Origin: Phragmites australis
Lineage: Eukaryota; Streptophyta; Magnoliopsida; Poales; Poaceae
Assembly (NCBI RefSeq): GCF_958298935.1
Contig: NC_084939.1
Span: 21,627,501-21,691,500 of the forward strand
Length of the DNA stretch: 64,000 nt
Direction of reading: 5' to 3'
The notes under the pieces were generated by a model that saw only the letters and a list, made by a program, of their open reading frames with translations, was not told the DNA's origin and made no database searches. The position numbers were made by a program, and so were the translations under genes. Below, one piece after another: positions 35,399 through 47,700 of this stretch; position 1 is the first letter of the stretch; every line of letters starts with the position of its first letter.

Positions 35399-36975
35399 CA
35401 CTAACTTAAAAATCTATATTAACTGTCACTTCGAACGTATCAGTAATATAAAATCTGTTACTAATGAGTATATATTAGTGACCGGTCTAGATCTGACTCA
35501 TCACTTATGATTGTACATCCGTGATAGGTCAAGTTCAGACCCATCATTAATAATTGTACATCAGTGACGGATGTGTTTAAAAATAAAAAAGGAATTTTTT
35601 TCGCACTCGACGAACAAATCCCCGCCCCCTCCCCTCGCGGTTTCTGTGGTCGCTTTCACTCGAACCACACCCCGTGCATTTTCTGGGATTTGAACCGGCG
35701 ACCTCCGTCTCACGCGAAGCTTCCTTACCATATCACCTCGTAGTCTTACCTGATGAAAATGTCAAAATTTATTCTTTTGACCTTTTCTGCTCAAATATTT
35801 GGACGATTATTTTGGCATCGATATGGATTTAAATGAAAAAGTTATCAACTACAAAGTTATAGATCTCATCAAATTCTATAATGTTTATATAAAGTTTATC
35901 TCCATCCGACTCCGTATGAAAAAATTTATGTCCAATCCATATAGTGTTAATAAAACAGCCATAACTTTTGCATACGGAGTCCGATTTCGACGTTCAATCT
36001 CTATTTTCGAAGCTAATAAGGAGGCGCATTCGAAAGAAACCCATATTTACACCTGTACCTTTCTTAACTAAAAAAAGGCTCGAAAGATCCTCGACAGGAT
36101 CTCTGAAGTTTTTGATCGAAAATTAACCTTCTTCAATTTATCTGAAATTTTTTGAAGACATAGTGCTATATCTGAAAGTTAGTATTCCACAGACGTTTCA
36201 TCAATTCAAGTTGTCAAACTTACGACCAAAATCTTTGAATTTGTAGTTTTCAACTTCGTGGCCTTATGTGTGGTTTTTTCAATCATTCATAGTAGTTTTA
36301 CACTAGATTCAGCAATTTAGTTTGTGATCAAGTGTTTTGTTTCCTTCAACAGTGTTTAGACATTTATTTGTTCATCTATATAGCTTCAAATAAAAAAGTG
36401 ATCAACTATAAAGTTGTAGATCCCATCGAAAGCTATAATTTTCATATAAAGTATGTCTTCATCCAACCCCGTATGAAAAAGTTATGAATTTCTGAAATGA
36501 GCTGTATTTAATCATCACTAATATGTTCTTCCGACCAATTATAACCCGTCACTAATGTGCGTTCTTCTGACCAATTATCCTCATAGAAGTGCTCGAGATC
36601 CGACCAATCATTAGTGATAGGTCATAACTATAATCCATTACTAATGTGTTCTTCCGAACAGTTATCCTCGTAGAAGTGTTCGAGATCCGACCAGTCATTA
36701 GTGACGGATGATAATTTTTACATTAGTGTCTGTCACTAATAAGTGATCATTGCACTATACAGTCCAAAGACTATTTTTGTGATATGTGTCATCGTTACTC
36801 ATCACTAATGTGACCTGTCATTAGTGACAAGTTTTGATCAGATCCTAACCCGAGGTCATATTAGAAACAAATCGTCATTAGACCTGTCACTAATATAACA
36901 TTAGTGACGGTTTCTTAGCGACCGTCACTAATTTAATGTCTCCTATATTGATTTATATTGATTTCTTACTTAGTG
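35399..36975. mobile_element. CACTA-type non-autonomous DNA transposon, about 1.6 kb
   Basis: The left end CACTAACTTAAAAATCTATA and, inverted, the right end CACTAAGTAAGAAATCAATA agree well and begin with CACTA. Subterminal regions contain many copies of TTAGTGACGG/CCGTCACTAAT on both strands, the usual transposase-binding layout. The 3-bp flanks (GAT and CGT) do not match, so the right end may be a few bases off or mutated. There is no transposase. An internal block near 35815-35950 is repeated near 36378-36495 (GTTATCAACTACAAAGTTAT type). Confidence 0.75.
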
Positions 36976-37569
36976 CGTTGAAGAGCCTGGATCCCTTGAC
37001 CCATTCCATCCCAGTCCGACTCAGAGGAAGATTTTAGGGGCTATAATCTAGAACTTACCCGTGATTTATTATCTGTGAATTTAGGTTGCTGATCTATCTA
37101 AGAAAAAAATGGTTGTCCAGTGTATTTGCTCTAAAATGAACTGTTTCTACTATAATTCTTGGTATTTGAGACCTTTAATTTTCTATGAACAATGTGTCGG
37201 TGACTCCGATCCATGGTCCATACACCCATCCTCAGAATCGTGGATCCGCCGCACTGTCCCAAAAAAAACAGTGAGTCATACTAGTACTTTACCATTTGCA
37301 TGGATAAGAGCTGGTTAACCCGGAAATCACCAACAAAATTTATAACCAGCTCTTTCCTCTGCAAATGACCCATTATAAAAGTTCTGCAGGACAAACTAAA
37401 TACATTTTTACTACACTTCAACAAGTACATGGATTATGCTAATATATGAAATTTAGGCTCATTCTTTTTAACATCAGCATTGATTTTATTCTAGCGAAAA
37501 ATATAACATGAATCGCAGGGCCTGTCATTGGGTCCTTCAAAGCACCGTCGAGCTGCCAAAGTAGCCAGG
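36976..37569. other. no gene seen
   Basis: AT-rich sequence downstream of the LRR relic. The last 150 bp before 37570 may derive from the gene's former C-terminal region but give no readable domain. Confidence 0.3.
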
Positions 37570-38822
37570 TCAACATGTAAACCAACCCTGTCTGACCCCA
37601 TTTCCATAGAAAGAGACGACAAAGCCACATACAAAAGAAATTGCAGCAACCCATGTAGCTGACCCATAATCCTGAGTGCCTGTCACCATGTTATCTGGAG
37701 CACTGTTAACATCCAGATCAGGATTTCCAGTGATCTCCACTGCCACATGTTGACGAAAAGATGGAAGGGTTCCAGAGAGATCATTATAGGAAAGCTGCAA
37801 CACCGTCAAGCTTTGCAAAGCACCTAGTGAGGATGGTATGGGACCAGACAAGCTATTGTAAGACAGATCAAGAACCTCCAAACCAGATAATATGCTGATA
37901 TTTGAAGGGATGGATCCACTGATATGGTTGTGACTCAGATTGAGAAGTGTGCTCAAGCTGGTCGGCATAGTGGGTATGGTACCGGTCAGCTCGTTGCTCC
38001 CAAGATTGAGTTCGATGAGACTCTGCATCGAACTGATTGACGTTGGAATGGTGCCAGTGATTCTGTTGCCTTGCAAATTCAAGGTAGAAAGCTTCGTTAA
38101 CCGAAACATTCTCTGTGGTACCTCTCCATCGAATGAGTTATGGCTAAGGTTCAGTATACCCAAGTTTGACATACCAGAAAGTGTATCAGTTATATGCCCG
38201 TCAAGATTGTTCATTTGGAGTTTCAGAACAACCAGGCTATAAAGATTTCCGAACTCATCGGGGATAGGACCTTGCAACTCATTTGATGCCAGATTCAAGA
38301 GACCCAGCTTCTTGCATTTGCCAACCTGCCAGGGTATACCCCCCATCAAGTAGTTGTCCTGCAACTCAAGATAAAACATGTTTGAGGCGTCACCAATTGA
38401 TTCCGGGATGCTCCCACTAAGCATGTTCCCTCCAAGCTCAAGGCAATAGAGGTTTTGAGAGAAGACCGTAGGAATGCGCCCTTCTAGCATGTTGCTGGTG
38501 ATATAAAAGCTCTCCAAACCGGGAGCCAACAACATATCCGAAGGTATCTCACCACTGAGCCTATTGTAACTCAAATCTAATTTTTCAGATGTTTGGTGAT
38601 TCCAATTGGTATGGAGCCACTAAAATTGTTCTGACTTGCAGCAAATCGAGACAATGTCTTGACATTCGACAGGCTCCTCGGTACCGTGCCACTCAAACAA
38701 GTACCAGATAGGAGCAAAGTATGGAGCTTTGGGAGCTTCAAAAACTCATCTGGGACGTTACCAGTTAGATTGTTCTGGCTGAGATCCAAATGAGTAAAAT
38801 TTCCATGCTTTGGGATGGAAAA
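37570..38822 (-). pseudogene. LRR receptor-like protein, truncated and frameshifted
   Basis: Two adjoining minus-strand frames (38822-38577 and 38574-37570) give about 17 plant-type leucine-rich repeats, for example LTHLDLSQNNLTGNVPDEF-like, LDLSYNSLSGPIPSSLGAL and LQLSYNDLSGTLPSFRQH. A hydrophobic segment AAISFVCGFVVSFYG follows near the C-terminus and may be a membrane anchor; there is no kinase domain. A one-base loss in an A-run near 38583 (HLKN then stop) breaks the frame. The N-terminus, including the signal peptide, is cut off at about 38822, where a LINE fragment begins. Related to the relic at 6651-7300. Confidence 0.75.
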
Positions 38823-39087
38823 AAAGTTGACAGGAAATGATAGCACAGTTCTTCTTTGGGATGATCTTTGGTCTGGAATTGTTCCTCAACAAACATATCC
38901 GGAGCTTTTTTCTTTTGCTAAAAATTCCAGCATTACTCTACAAGCGGCAAGCCTGCTGAGTCATCTTTCAGAAGCTTTTAATATTCCTCTCTCGGTTCAA
39001 GCTTATGTGCAATTTCAAAAATTTGAATACCAAGTACAAAGTTTACCTAGATGTTACAAGCTAGATGGTCGGCCACCTGCCGACTAG
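38823..39087 (+). pseudogene. LINE zf-RVT-region fragment joined to the LRR relic
   Basis: The plus-strand text GNDSTVLLWDDLWSGIVPQ then YPELFSFAKNSSITLQAASL and LSVQAYVQFQ is typical of the segment after reverse transcriptase in plant LINEs. It starts abruptly at the LRR breakpoint and has neither RT nor a poly-A tail. Confidence 0.65.
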
Positions 39088-39628
39088 CGTTAGTCTGTCT
39101 AGACGGTTTAGATGTTTTGTACTGTAGCAGAAAATGTGGAAAAAATAGGTACATGTTCCATACTTCCATACTATATTTTTCGAGTGAGATTTGAGGCATA
39201 CCATCCAGAGGCAGAAATGCAATTTCAATCTTCCATTGTGTCCTCAAATCAATTGAGTCCTCATCAATCAATTCATTAATCATCAAACACTGACGCCAAT
39301 CAAATCCGGAGTATTCGTAATCTATAAAAAAGGATGGAGACGCTGAAAAAATGATGGAAAAGATTCAAGCTCAGGTGGATATAATAGAGAAGAATATAGA
39401 TTTTTCTGCAAAGAAATGTTCCGGTACCAAGTGTTGTTCCAAGATTTATCAAAAATCATGGGGAAATTTATCGATGACTTGTGAACTTGAGAAGAGGTAA
39501 TGTGATATTATGATCTGAACTTTAGTCTTGCCATCATTGCTAGCAAGAGCGGTGGTTAGTTAAGCTGTTGTGGTTGCTAGTATTGATAACTTTGTTTGTA
39601 GACTGTGTTTTTGTATTGTTTCCTAGTC
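39088..39628. other. no gene seen
   Basis: Sequence between two LINE pieces. A minus-strand frame at 39047-39286 has no recognisable domain. Nothing else is supported. Confidence 0.35.
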
Positions 39629-39635
39629 ATTCACC

Positions 39636-42118
39636 ATCAACTCTTTGCATCCAGAAAAAGCCCCGGGTCCTAACGGGTTTATCGGACTTTTTTATAGAAA
39701 ATGTTGGGAAATAATCAAGGAAGATTTAATGGAGGCAATTCAGTGCTTCTATCGGCTAGGATCGGACAAGTTCCATTTGGTAAACACGGCTAACATTGCC
39801 CTCCTCCCAAAAAAGCTGGATGCGGTGGCGGTCTCTGTTTCCGTCCAATAAGTTTGATTAGCAGTCTGGCAAAAATCATCACCAAAACTCTTGCAAACCG
39901 GCTTGGATCACTTCTGGACGATCTTGTTCAGAGAGGCCAAAGTGCCTTCATAAAGAAAAGATCCATCCATGATAATTTTCTCTATGTGCAAAATGTGATC
40001 AAGGATCTCCACAAGAACAAGCAACCGGCATTATTCATCAAACTCGACATCTCAAAAGCTTTTGATTCGATAAGTTGGCCATATTTGCTTGATATGCTTC
40101 ACCATCTTGGTTTCGGGCAAAAATGGAGAGACTGGATCTCTTTTCTTTTGGCCACCTCCTCCTCTCAGATTCTACTGAATGGCACTCTGGGCAAACCATT
40201 CAAGCATGCTCGGGGTTTAAGGCAAGGTGACCCGCTATCACCGATGCTCTTCATCCTTGCCATAGACTCGCTCCAAAAAATCATCTCGCGGGCCTCACAT
40301 CAAAACATCTTAAAGCCAATGTTACTTGGATTGGCTAAGTTCAGATGCTCGTTGTATGCTAACGATGCAGCCATTTTTGCTAACCCAGACAGGGAGGAGT
40401 TGCAAGCACTTCAACAAATCCTTCAGGCTTTCGGACAGTGCTCAGGGTTGGTGACTAACCTGGTCAAAACCGAGGTGTATCCTATCAGATGCAATGATTT
40501 TCCATTGCAATCAATACTCTGGGATTTTCCTGGAAAGATTGAGGAATTTCCATGCAAATACTTAGGCTTACCTCTCCACACAAGACGGTTTCGCAAGGTG
40601 GATTTACAACCAATCATTGACAAAATCAGCAACAAACTTCCTGGCTGGCAAGGAAGTTTTTTCTCCCTTGCAGGCCGAGATACCCTAGTCAAGTCCATCC
40701 TCTCATCCCAACCAATTTATCATCTTACCGTTCTACCCTTATAGAAGTGGCTGCAAAGGAAAATTGACAGAATTAGAAGGAGCTTTCTATGGAAAGGTGA
40801 AGTACCTGAAAACGTGAACGGGGGGCATTGTCTTGTGAATTGGAAGACAGTCACAAAGCCAAAAAATCTAGGCGGTTTGGGTACCTTGGAACTGGAAAAA
40901 TTCGCAATAGCCCTGCGACTTTGTTGGCTTTGGTTTGATTGGCAAGACCAAGATCGTCCTTGGAAAGGTATGCCAGTACCATGTAATGCAACAGACAGGG
41001 CCTTTTTCAACGCGTCGACCTTAGTGTCGGTTGGAAATGGGGAGAAGGCCTCTTTTTGGTTATCTAGCTGGTTGAATGGAAGGGCTCCTCGCAACATTGC
41101 GCCTCTCATCTTTCAAAAATCATTGAGGAAAAAATTCAATGTCAAAGTTGGCCTTACACAGCACAGATGGCTGCGTTACATCCAATGTCTCGAAACAGAA
41201 GAGGAAATTCAACAATTAATTGCCCTATGGAGTCTAGTGCGAAACTTTGTCCTGTGCCCCGATTCTCAAGACTCCATCTCATGGAAGTGGACGGTAAATG
41301 GACAATATTCCACTAAAAGTGCCTATGAGATTCAGTTTGTGGGATGCATAAGGAGAATGAGTATGAAGAAAATCTGGAATGCTAAAGCTGAGCAAAAGAG
41401 CAAAATGTTTGCTTGGATCCTTTTGCAAAACAAAATACTGACAGCCGACAATTTGGCAAAAAGAAGTTGGCCGCATAATCAAACATGCCAATTATGTGAT
41501 CAAGAATATGAGACAGTAGTGCATTTGTGCAAAGATTGTGTCTACACAAAGGAAGTTTGGATGCATCTTTCGGTTTGGTTGCATCTTCAGAACCTGCCTT
41601 CTTTCAGTCAGTTCAGAACTATCTCAGGTTGGTGGAGAGCTTCTTCAAATGCAATTGAGCGGGAGCTGAGGCGAGATTTTAATGGAATTGTGATTACCTT
41701 TTGGTGGTACATCTGGAAAGAAAGGAATCGAAGAATGTTCCAAAGTAGAAAAGAAGAAGCCCTCCAGATTGCACTTTCAATCAAAGAGCATTCTGATGAA
41801 TTCTTCTTAACCCGGCCTTCGGTCCTTTAGTTGTGTTGTCTGGGTGGCTCCTCTTTCACCCTCCCCTGTGTATTTTTCCTTTGGGTTGACAGGGTGTGTG
41901 GTATTTAGAAAGGAGCGGGTTTGTGTTTCTGGCCGCCATGTCTCAGGGAGGGAGCCGGTTTGTGTTTTTGGCTCTGAATTCAGCTAGCTTGTAGCTCTGT
42001 CCGCGGCCAGAAACGAGATTTCTCTTGTTTTCTCTGCTCTTTTGGATTCCTCTTTTTGTTCTCTTTTTACTCCTAGTCTAATAAAATCGGCAGTCCTCCT
42101 GCCGCCCTTCTAAAAAAA
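39636..42118 (+). mobile_element. 5'-truncated L1-type LINE
   Basis: The coding text starts in the middle of the RT domain (INSLHPEKAPGPNGF) and runs to a 3' untranslated region ending CCTTCTAAAAAAAA, a poly-A tail. The 7-mer ATTCACC occurs at 39629-39635 and at 42119-42125, a plausible target duplication. The missing 5' half (ORF1, endonuclease) is normal for LINE insertions. Confidence 0.8.
39645..41830 (+). pseudogene. LINE reverse transcriptase/RNase H-like ORF2, dead
   Basis: Frame 1 (39645-39851) is shifted relative to the rest near 39840. From 39854 the RT core follows with FIKLDISKAFDSISW and GLRQGDPLSPMLFI. The catalytic box reads YANDA where active enzymes have Y/FADD, so the first aspartate of the pair is replaced by asparagine. 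A TAG at 40742 interrupts the frame, which then continues in the same phase from 40745 to 41830 with the connecting segment and zf-RVT domain (CQLCDQEYETVVHLCKDC). Confidence 0.85.
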
Positions 42119-42125
42119 ATTCACC

Positions 42126-42387
42126 TCTTTTTTGTTTTTTTTATTCAAACCAGTTGGTCAATCTGTTCATGGTACTGTTGAATACAAGGAAAGGAAATCA
42201 ATTTCCGCCTCATGTGCTGCGCGTTAGTCTGACATTTGTTATTTTGAGGTCTTTATGTGATTTTATTTTATGCAATGTCATTATTGTAAGACTCTTTCTA
42301 GAAGGCTGTTTTCCAGCCGTTCAACTTTGGGATACAAGTATACAACCCAGCATCTGGCGTGTGCACACTCCGCGATCCACCACCATG
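42126..42387. other. no gene seen
   Basis: T-rich stretch after the LINE tail, then sequence leading into the duplicated block. A possible 5' exon of the WEB-like gene may end near 42436 or 44840 (AAAG followed by GTAACG), but this is a guess. Confidence 0.3.
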
Positions 42388-43078
42388 AACTCATACGGTC
42401 TCATTTACCTGGAAACTGGATACCCTTGAATATAAAGGTAACGTGCTAATTTGTTCAGAAGACTTATGAGGATTTACATCTTGTTGGACTTGTAAGGTAT
42501 CCATGGATATGCTTGTCCGGTTATGTGGCAATAAGTCTGAATCATTGAATTTCAGAGCCAAAGTTGGATGTTTACTGCCATAAGGTGGTTTTACTCATGA
42601 CTTGTACAGCGGCACTGCTTAAAAGTATGCAATTCTATCACCATTTTGACAACTATGCACCGTAGACCTCTTGACACTTTAATCTTGGTGCTGTCACAGC
42701 TGTATATAAATGTCATTTCTCGATTGGAAAGGCTATTTAGACTGAAAGGAACCTCTTGACTTAGTTTCATATGTCTCAGCTAACCAATTTGTTTCTTTTT
42801 TCTAGCTGATTGTAAGATCAAGGCATTAATCTGAGTTGCTTTTTCTTCTGTTCTGTTGCGTATATGCCACAAACATTTGCCATAATATCTCAGAATCATG
42901 TTCTTGATTGCCATAAAATAACCAGTTAGTTTGTTACAAGGTTCCTATCGTATCTGCTCTCAAGAACTGCCCCAATTGAAAATACTATGATTTCTCCCAA
43001 CCACTCTCATGACACCAGAATTTCTGTTCAGTCCTTTCTGTTGCATGTTGCTGTGACAGTGAGCCTGTGACTGACCTG
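42388..43078 (+). repeat. direct duplication, copy A
   Basis: Starts AACTCATACGGTCTCATTTA and matches copy B (44792-45228, then 47936-48179). The first 437 bp align without a gap and with few differences. The copia fragment follows directly at 43079, after GACCTG. Confidence 0.9.
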
Positions 43079-43329
43079 TGAAAGAGTAGCTATTGGTTGA
43101 AGCGTTTCTACCTCCATGGAGGCCGCCGATTGCATGTTAATATAGGCCGGTCAAAGCACGGCAAGTTTACAGGCGTAACACGTTCGGTCAGAGCGAATCC
43201 GATCAGATGCAACCATACAAAGATTTTCCTCGATACTTTCTATATCTCTAAACACAGCTGATCGGATTTCATCTATATCTCACGCACCGAACCTCTCTCC
43301 CAAACTCTAATACAACTTTATCTCTAACA
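43079..43329 (-). repeat. 3' LTR of the copia half-element
   Basis: On the minus strand it starts TGTTAGAGATAAAG and ends GCTACTCTTTCA, 251 bp, bounded by TG...CA. Confidence 0.75.
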
Positions 43330-43399
43330 TCCCCCTCAATCATAACTTATCTAAGTTAAAGATTGTGTTTAAATTCTTTCAGACTTCGGGCTGATAGAG

Positions 43400-44783
43400 G
43401 TTTGGTAAAATCATCTACAATTTGATCTCCTGTTGGAACAAACTGAATGTCTAGCAACTCGTTCTCTGACAAAATAATAGTCCACTTCTATGTATTTTGT
43501 TCTTGCATGAAACACATGATTTGCGGAAAGATAAGTAACACCAATGTTATCACACCATAGACGAGCAGCTCAAGGAGATTTCATACCTAGTTCATCAAGT
43601 AATGTTTGAACCCATATAATTTCTGTTGTTGCATTAGCCAACACTTTATATTCAGCTTCTGTACTAGATCTTGATATTGTTGCCCGCTTTCGTGCAGTCC
43701 ATGATATAAGATTTGCTCCAAGAAACACAGCAAAACCTCCAATGGACCTTCTATCATCTAAACATCCGGCCCAATCTGCATTAGAAAAGGCACTCACAAG
43801 CATAGAAGGTGACTGATTGATTTTCAATCCCACACCTGGAGTATACCTCAAGTATCTCATAATTCTCTTAACTGTTGTCCAATGCAGAGTAGTAGGAGAG
43901 TGTAAATACTGACACACTTTATTAACCGGAAACGCAATGTCTGGTCGTGTTAATGTCAAATATTGTAGAGCTCCAACAATACTTCTATATTGTGTTGCAT
44001 CTTTAGGTCCCAGTGCTTCTCCATCATAGGCTGATAATTTCTCTGTAGTTGAAAGTGGTGTAACAACTGGTTTGCAATTCATCATTCCTACATGTTTCAA
44101 TAGATCCATAGTATACTTTTCTTGTGTCAACAAAATACTTTCACATACCTTGTTTACCTCAATTCCCAAGAAATAATGCAGATTACCCAGATCTTTGAGA
44201 GTAAACTCAGCTTGAAGACCTCAAAGTAATGCCATTGTAGCGTCTTGTGATGACCTTCAACAATTATATCATCAACATATATTAACAAGAATATAGTGGC
44301 ATTGCCTTTACTATAAAAGAACAGAGAAGTATCGGCCTTGGATGGATGAAAACCCAAATCTTGCAGTTTTATACTCAATCGAGAGTACCACGCTCTAGGT
44401 CTTATTTTAAACCATATAAAACTTTCTCTAACTTACATACGTGATGTGGCATAGACTTATCTTCGTAACCTAGAAGTTGCTTCGTGACCACATCATCCTC
44501 TAGAACACTACAAAGAAACGTGTTTTGCATATCTAACTGGTGAAAGCTCCACCCTTAGGACACTGCCATAGAAAGCACTAACCTGATAGTAGCAGCTTTA
44601 ACAACAGGACTGAAAGTATCCTCATAATCAATACCATAGTGTTGCTTAAATCCTTTTGCAACCAGTTTGGTCTTATACCTGTCAATAGTACCATTGGCCT
44701 TACGCTTGATTTTATAAACCCATTTACCATCAATAACATTTCTCCCCTTGGCTGATGGGACTAAATGCCAAGTTTATAAAATA
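43400..44783 (-). pseudogene. copia RT-RNase H relic
   Basis: [22 protein letters not shown] near 44640 and [10 protein letters not shown] near 44270. RNase [19 protein letters not shown] (43779 region), [20 protein letters not shown] and, beyond a stop at 43570, [14 protein letters not shown]. Two or more stops and frameshifts (near 44160 and 44400) prevent translation. In the RNase H box the first residue of DADWAG is N-terminal-shifted to SNADWAG. It appears closest to the Ale/Retrofit-type element at 13360. Confidence 0.8.
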
Positions 44784-44791
44784 CGGTCATA

Positions 44792-47700
44792 AACTCATAC
44801 GGTCTCATTTACCTGGAAACTGGATACCCTTGAATATAAAGGTAACGTGCTAATTTGTTCAGAAGACTTATGAGGATTTACATCTTGTTGGACTTGTAAG
44901 GTATCCATGGATATGCTTGTCCGGTAATGTGGCAATAAGTCTGAATCATTGAATTTCAGAGCCAAAGTTGGATGTTTACTGCCATAAGGTGGTTTTACTC
45001 ATGACTTGTACAGCGGCACTGCTTAAAAGTATGCAATTCTATCACCATTTTGACAACTATGCACCGTAGACCTTTTGACACTTTAATCTTGGTGCTGTCA
45101 CAGCTGTATATAAATGTCATTTCTCGATTGGAAAGGCTATTCAGACTGAAAGGAACCTCTTGACTTAGTTTCATATGTCTCAGCTAACCAATTAGTTTCT
45201 TTTTTCTAGCTGATTGTAAGATCAAGGCATTTATCTGAGTTGCTTTTCTTCTGTTAATTAGTTTCTTTTTTCTCACTGATTGTAAGATCAAGGCTGTCAC
45301 ACCCGGTTTTTCAAAAGAATAACCAAGTGCATTCCACATGTATGTCAGGATCAGTTTTATCATACATGCGGTGACATTGTCAGTGATATACAGTTCTATA
45401 TCGAACAAAATAACTTTATTGAAACAATTACCAGAGTTTTGAATAGCAGCGGAAGAACTTGAGAAAACTCCAACGAAATCTTTAGGGCACACCACAGGCA
45501 ATCGACTAGGGGCAACGCAACCTAAGACGCTTCGTCTTCCTTGTAGTCTTCAGCTTTCTTGATCTCTATGTAGTTTTCTCCAACTGAGCAAAATTTATTA
45601 TTGAAAACAGCAAGTGTGAGTACATATCGTACTCCGCAAGTGTAGGAAAATATGACATGAGGACTTAAGTCAAGAAAAAGGTTAGACACTGGTTTACTGT
45701 ACTAAGCAACCTTAACCTATAACTCTCAGAATCAGGCATCCTATTTACTAAGTATGAAGACACAACTTAAACAAGAAGAATAGCTCATCGGATTCTATCC
45801 GACTACCAAACTCACCAGATATTCCGTATGTGACTACCATAACTCACCAGATAATCCCATTACCTGGTTACCCGACCATCCATACCATAACCCTGATCCT
45901 AACTAATCAAGAAGAAGTCCAAGCCGCTCTTAACCGTGAGCACGGCTGATCGATCAGTTTCATTACTCTGCAGAGTTTGCACACTTTACCCATGAGTCGT
46001 GATTCCCGTTTTGCTTCACACTTCCGGGGTGTAGAGCCAGGGTCTCACTACAAGGCTTTTACAAAGCGCCTCCAAGTCTATATGCACCCACTAAGGTTTC
46101 ACCGCTAACAGTGATTCTATCCACTGCTGAGGCCCCTCTTGTACCACTTAACCGTCCACTGGTGCGTACAGAATATGAAGGGCAACTAATTAATTGAACA
46201 GATCATACCCATATAAGCCTCGTGGTTGCGCTATTCAACCGGGTTACAGGCTTCAAGAACCGGTCCTTAGGACCTCACACAGGAACAAACACATTCCCAT
46301 CGTGCGGCACAACACATGCGCCTTCATGCACCATCCACATAATAACCATCCTGTTAGGATCTCTATTCCATGTTGCTACAAAAGATTATCATACACAATT
46401 CATGTTGCATAATCGTTAGTCAAGTTTAACTTATAACCCAACCAGGACAACGACTAGCATATCTGCCATTTTCTTCTCATGACTCATCAATGGCGACAAG
46501 GATATTCAGACAAAAGCTAGTAAACCCTATTCATAGGTTTCCAATTTAGACAAGCATGCAATGAAGGATAAAGAACTAACATAAATTCCTTAAAAAAAAT
46601 ATGTGCAAGATGTTCGAGGACACTTGCCTTCTCCGAAGTGTTGCTCAGTGTTGTCGAAATCTTGATCTTGAATATTCTAGAACGTCTCTAGGACATGATC
46701 ATATACACGCGGAGAGAACAACACACTAAGAGAAAGCGCAAAATGAAGCTAACACAATAAACAAACGCGAAGGCGGGCTTTATTACGATTTTTAAAAGAT
46801 CTGAGCGCAAGAATCGCCCAAATCGGAGTTATGACGCAAAAGCTACGGCTAAACGAATTTTTAAACAGCTGAAAACGATGAAAATTATTTTTTTGGAATT
46901 ATACCTAATTTTTAAAAGGCTTAAAACATTTATTTATTTTTTTCTAGAATCAAAACTAATTTTATTTACAACAAAACACATTAAAAGCATTTATTTTACT
47001 AAATAAAACATATTTAAAACATTATTAGAATTATAGATTTTCTTAACTATTTTCCAAAAATGAAAACATTTATTTGAATCATTAAAACTATTTTTAGAAT
47101 TAAAACTAGATTAAAAGCCTATTAAAAACGTTTATTTAAAATATAAACTATTTTCTAGAATTTTCCATTAAAAGAAAACCTATTTTCGGATTAAATCTAT
47201 TTTGTGAATTATTTTTCTAAAGGAAATTCCGAATTACTACGTAAGCGCTGACGTCACGGTTGACCAGGTTGCTGACTCAGCTCTGATCGACTGACTGGAC
47301 TGCCACGTCGGACAAAATCACCCACGTGGCGCGCTGACATGGCGGCTGACAAGGCTCACATAAACCCAGTCGTCAAAAAGGACACATGACGCGATCTAAT
47401 TGGCTAGCGAAGGGGTATTTTGCAATCTAATCATAGCCGTTGCTGCAAGATCGGACGGCTCACCTTGAGTCTTCTTCCTCTGGGCAATGTGACTGGAGGA
47501 GTGGGGCTCGGTGCAGCGGCACTCGGCCGGAAAGTCGCCGGAGTTGAGCTCTGGTGGTCGATCTTCGACAGCAAGCAGCAAAACGCGGAGAGGGAATGAC
47601 GGTGAACCCATTTGAGGGGCAAGTTCGTATCGGGGCGGTCTCCAACGGCTCGGTGATGGCGGCGACCATCGGGGATGGATCGGTGGCAGCGTGAAGGCGC

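Larger units (their letters stand above)
43079..44783 (-). mobile_element. Ty1/copia 3' half (RT, RNase H, 3' LTR)
   Basis: On the minus strand the coding text starts with [20 protein letters not shown] near 44780 and continues to RNase H and a polypurine tract TTGAGGGGGA before the LTR at 43329. Gag, protease and integrase are missing; the break abuts copy B of the duplication. Copy B shows the empty target (GACCTGAAAGAAG), so the element inserted into copy A after ACCTG. Confidence 0.8.

Noticed and set aside
35686..35750. tRNA-like sequence on the minus strand
   Set aside because: Only a B-box-like GGTTCAAATCC and a possible D-arm region can be read; no acceptor stem pairs. It is probably part of the CACTA interior.
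39047..39286. 79-codon minus-strand frame
   Set aside because: No recognisable domain, partially antisense to a LINE fragment, and no neighbouring exon could be joined to it.
46194..46419. Two small plus-strand frames
   Set aside because: They are inside the solo LTR, overlap each other in different phases and lack any domain.
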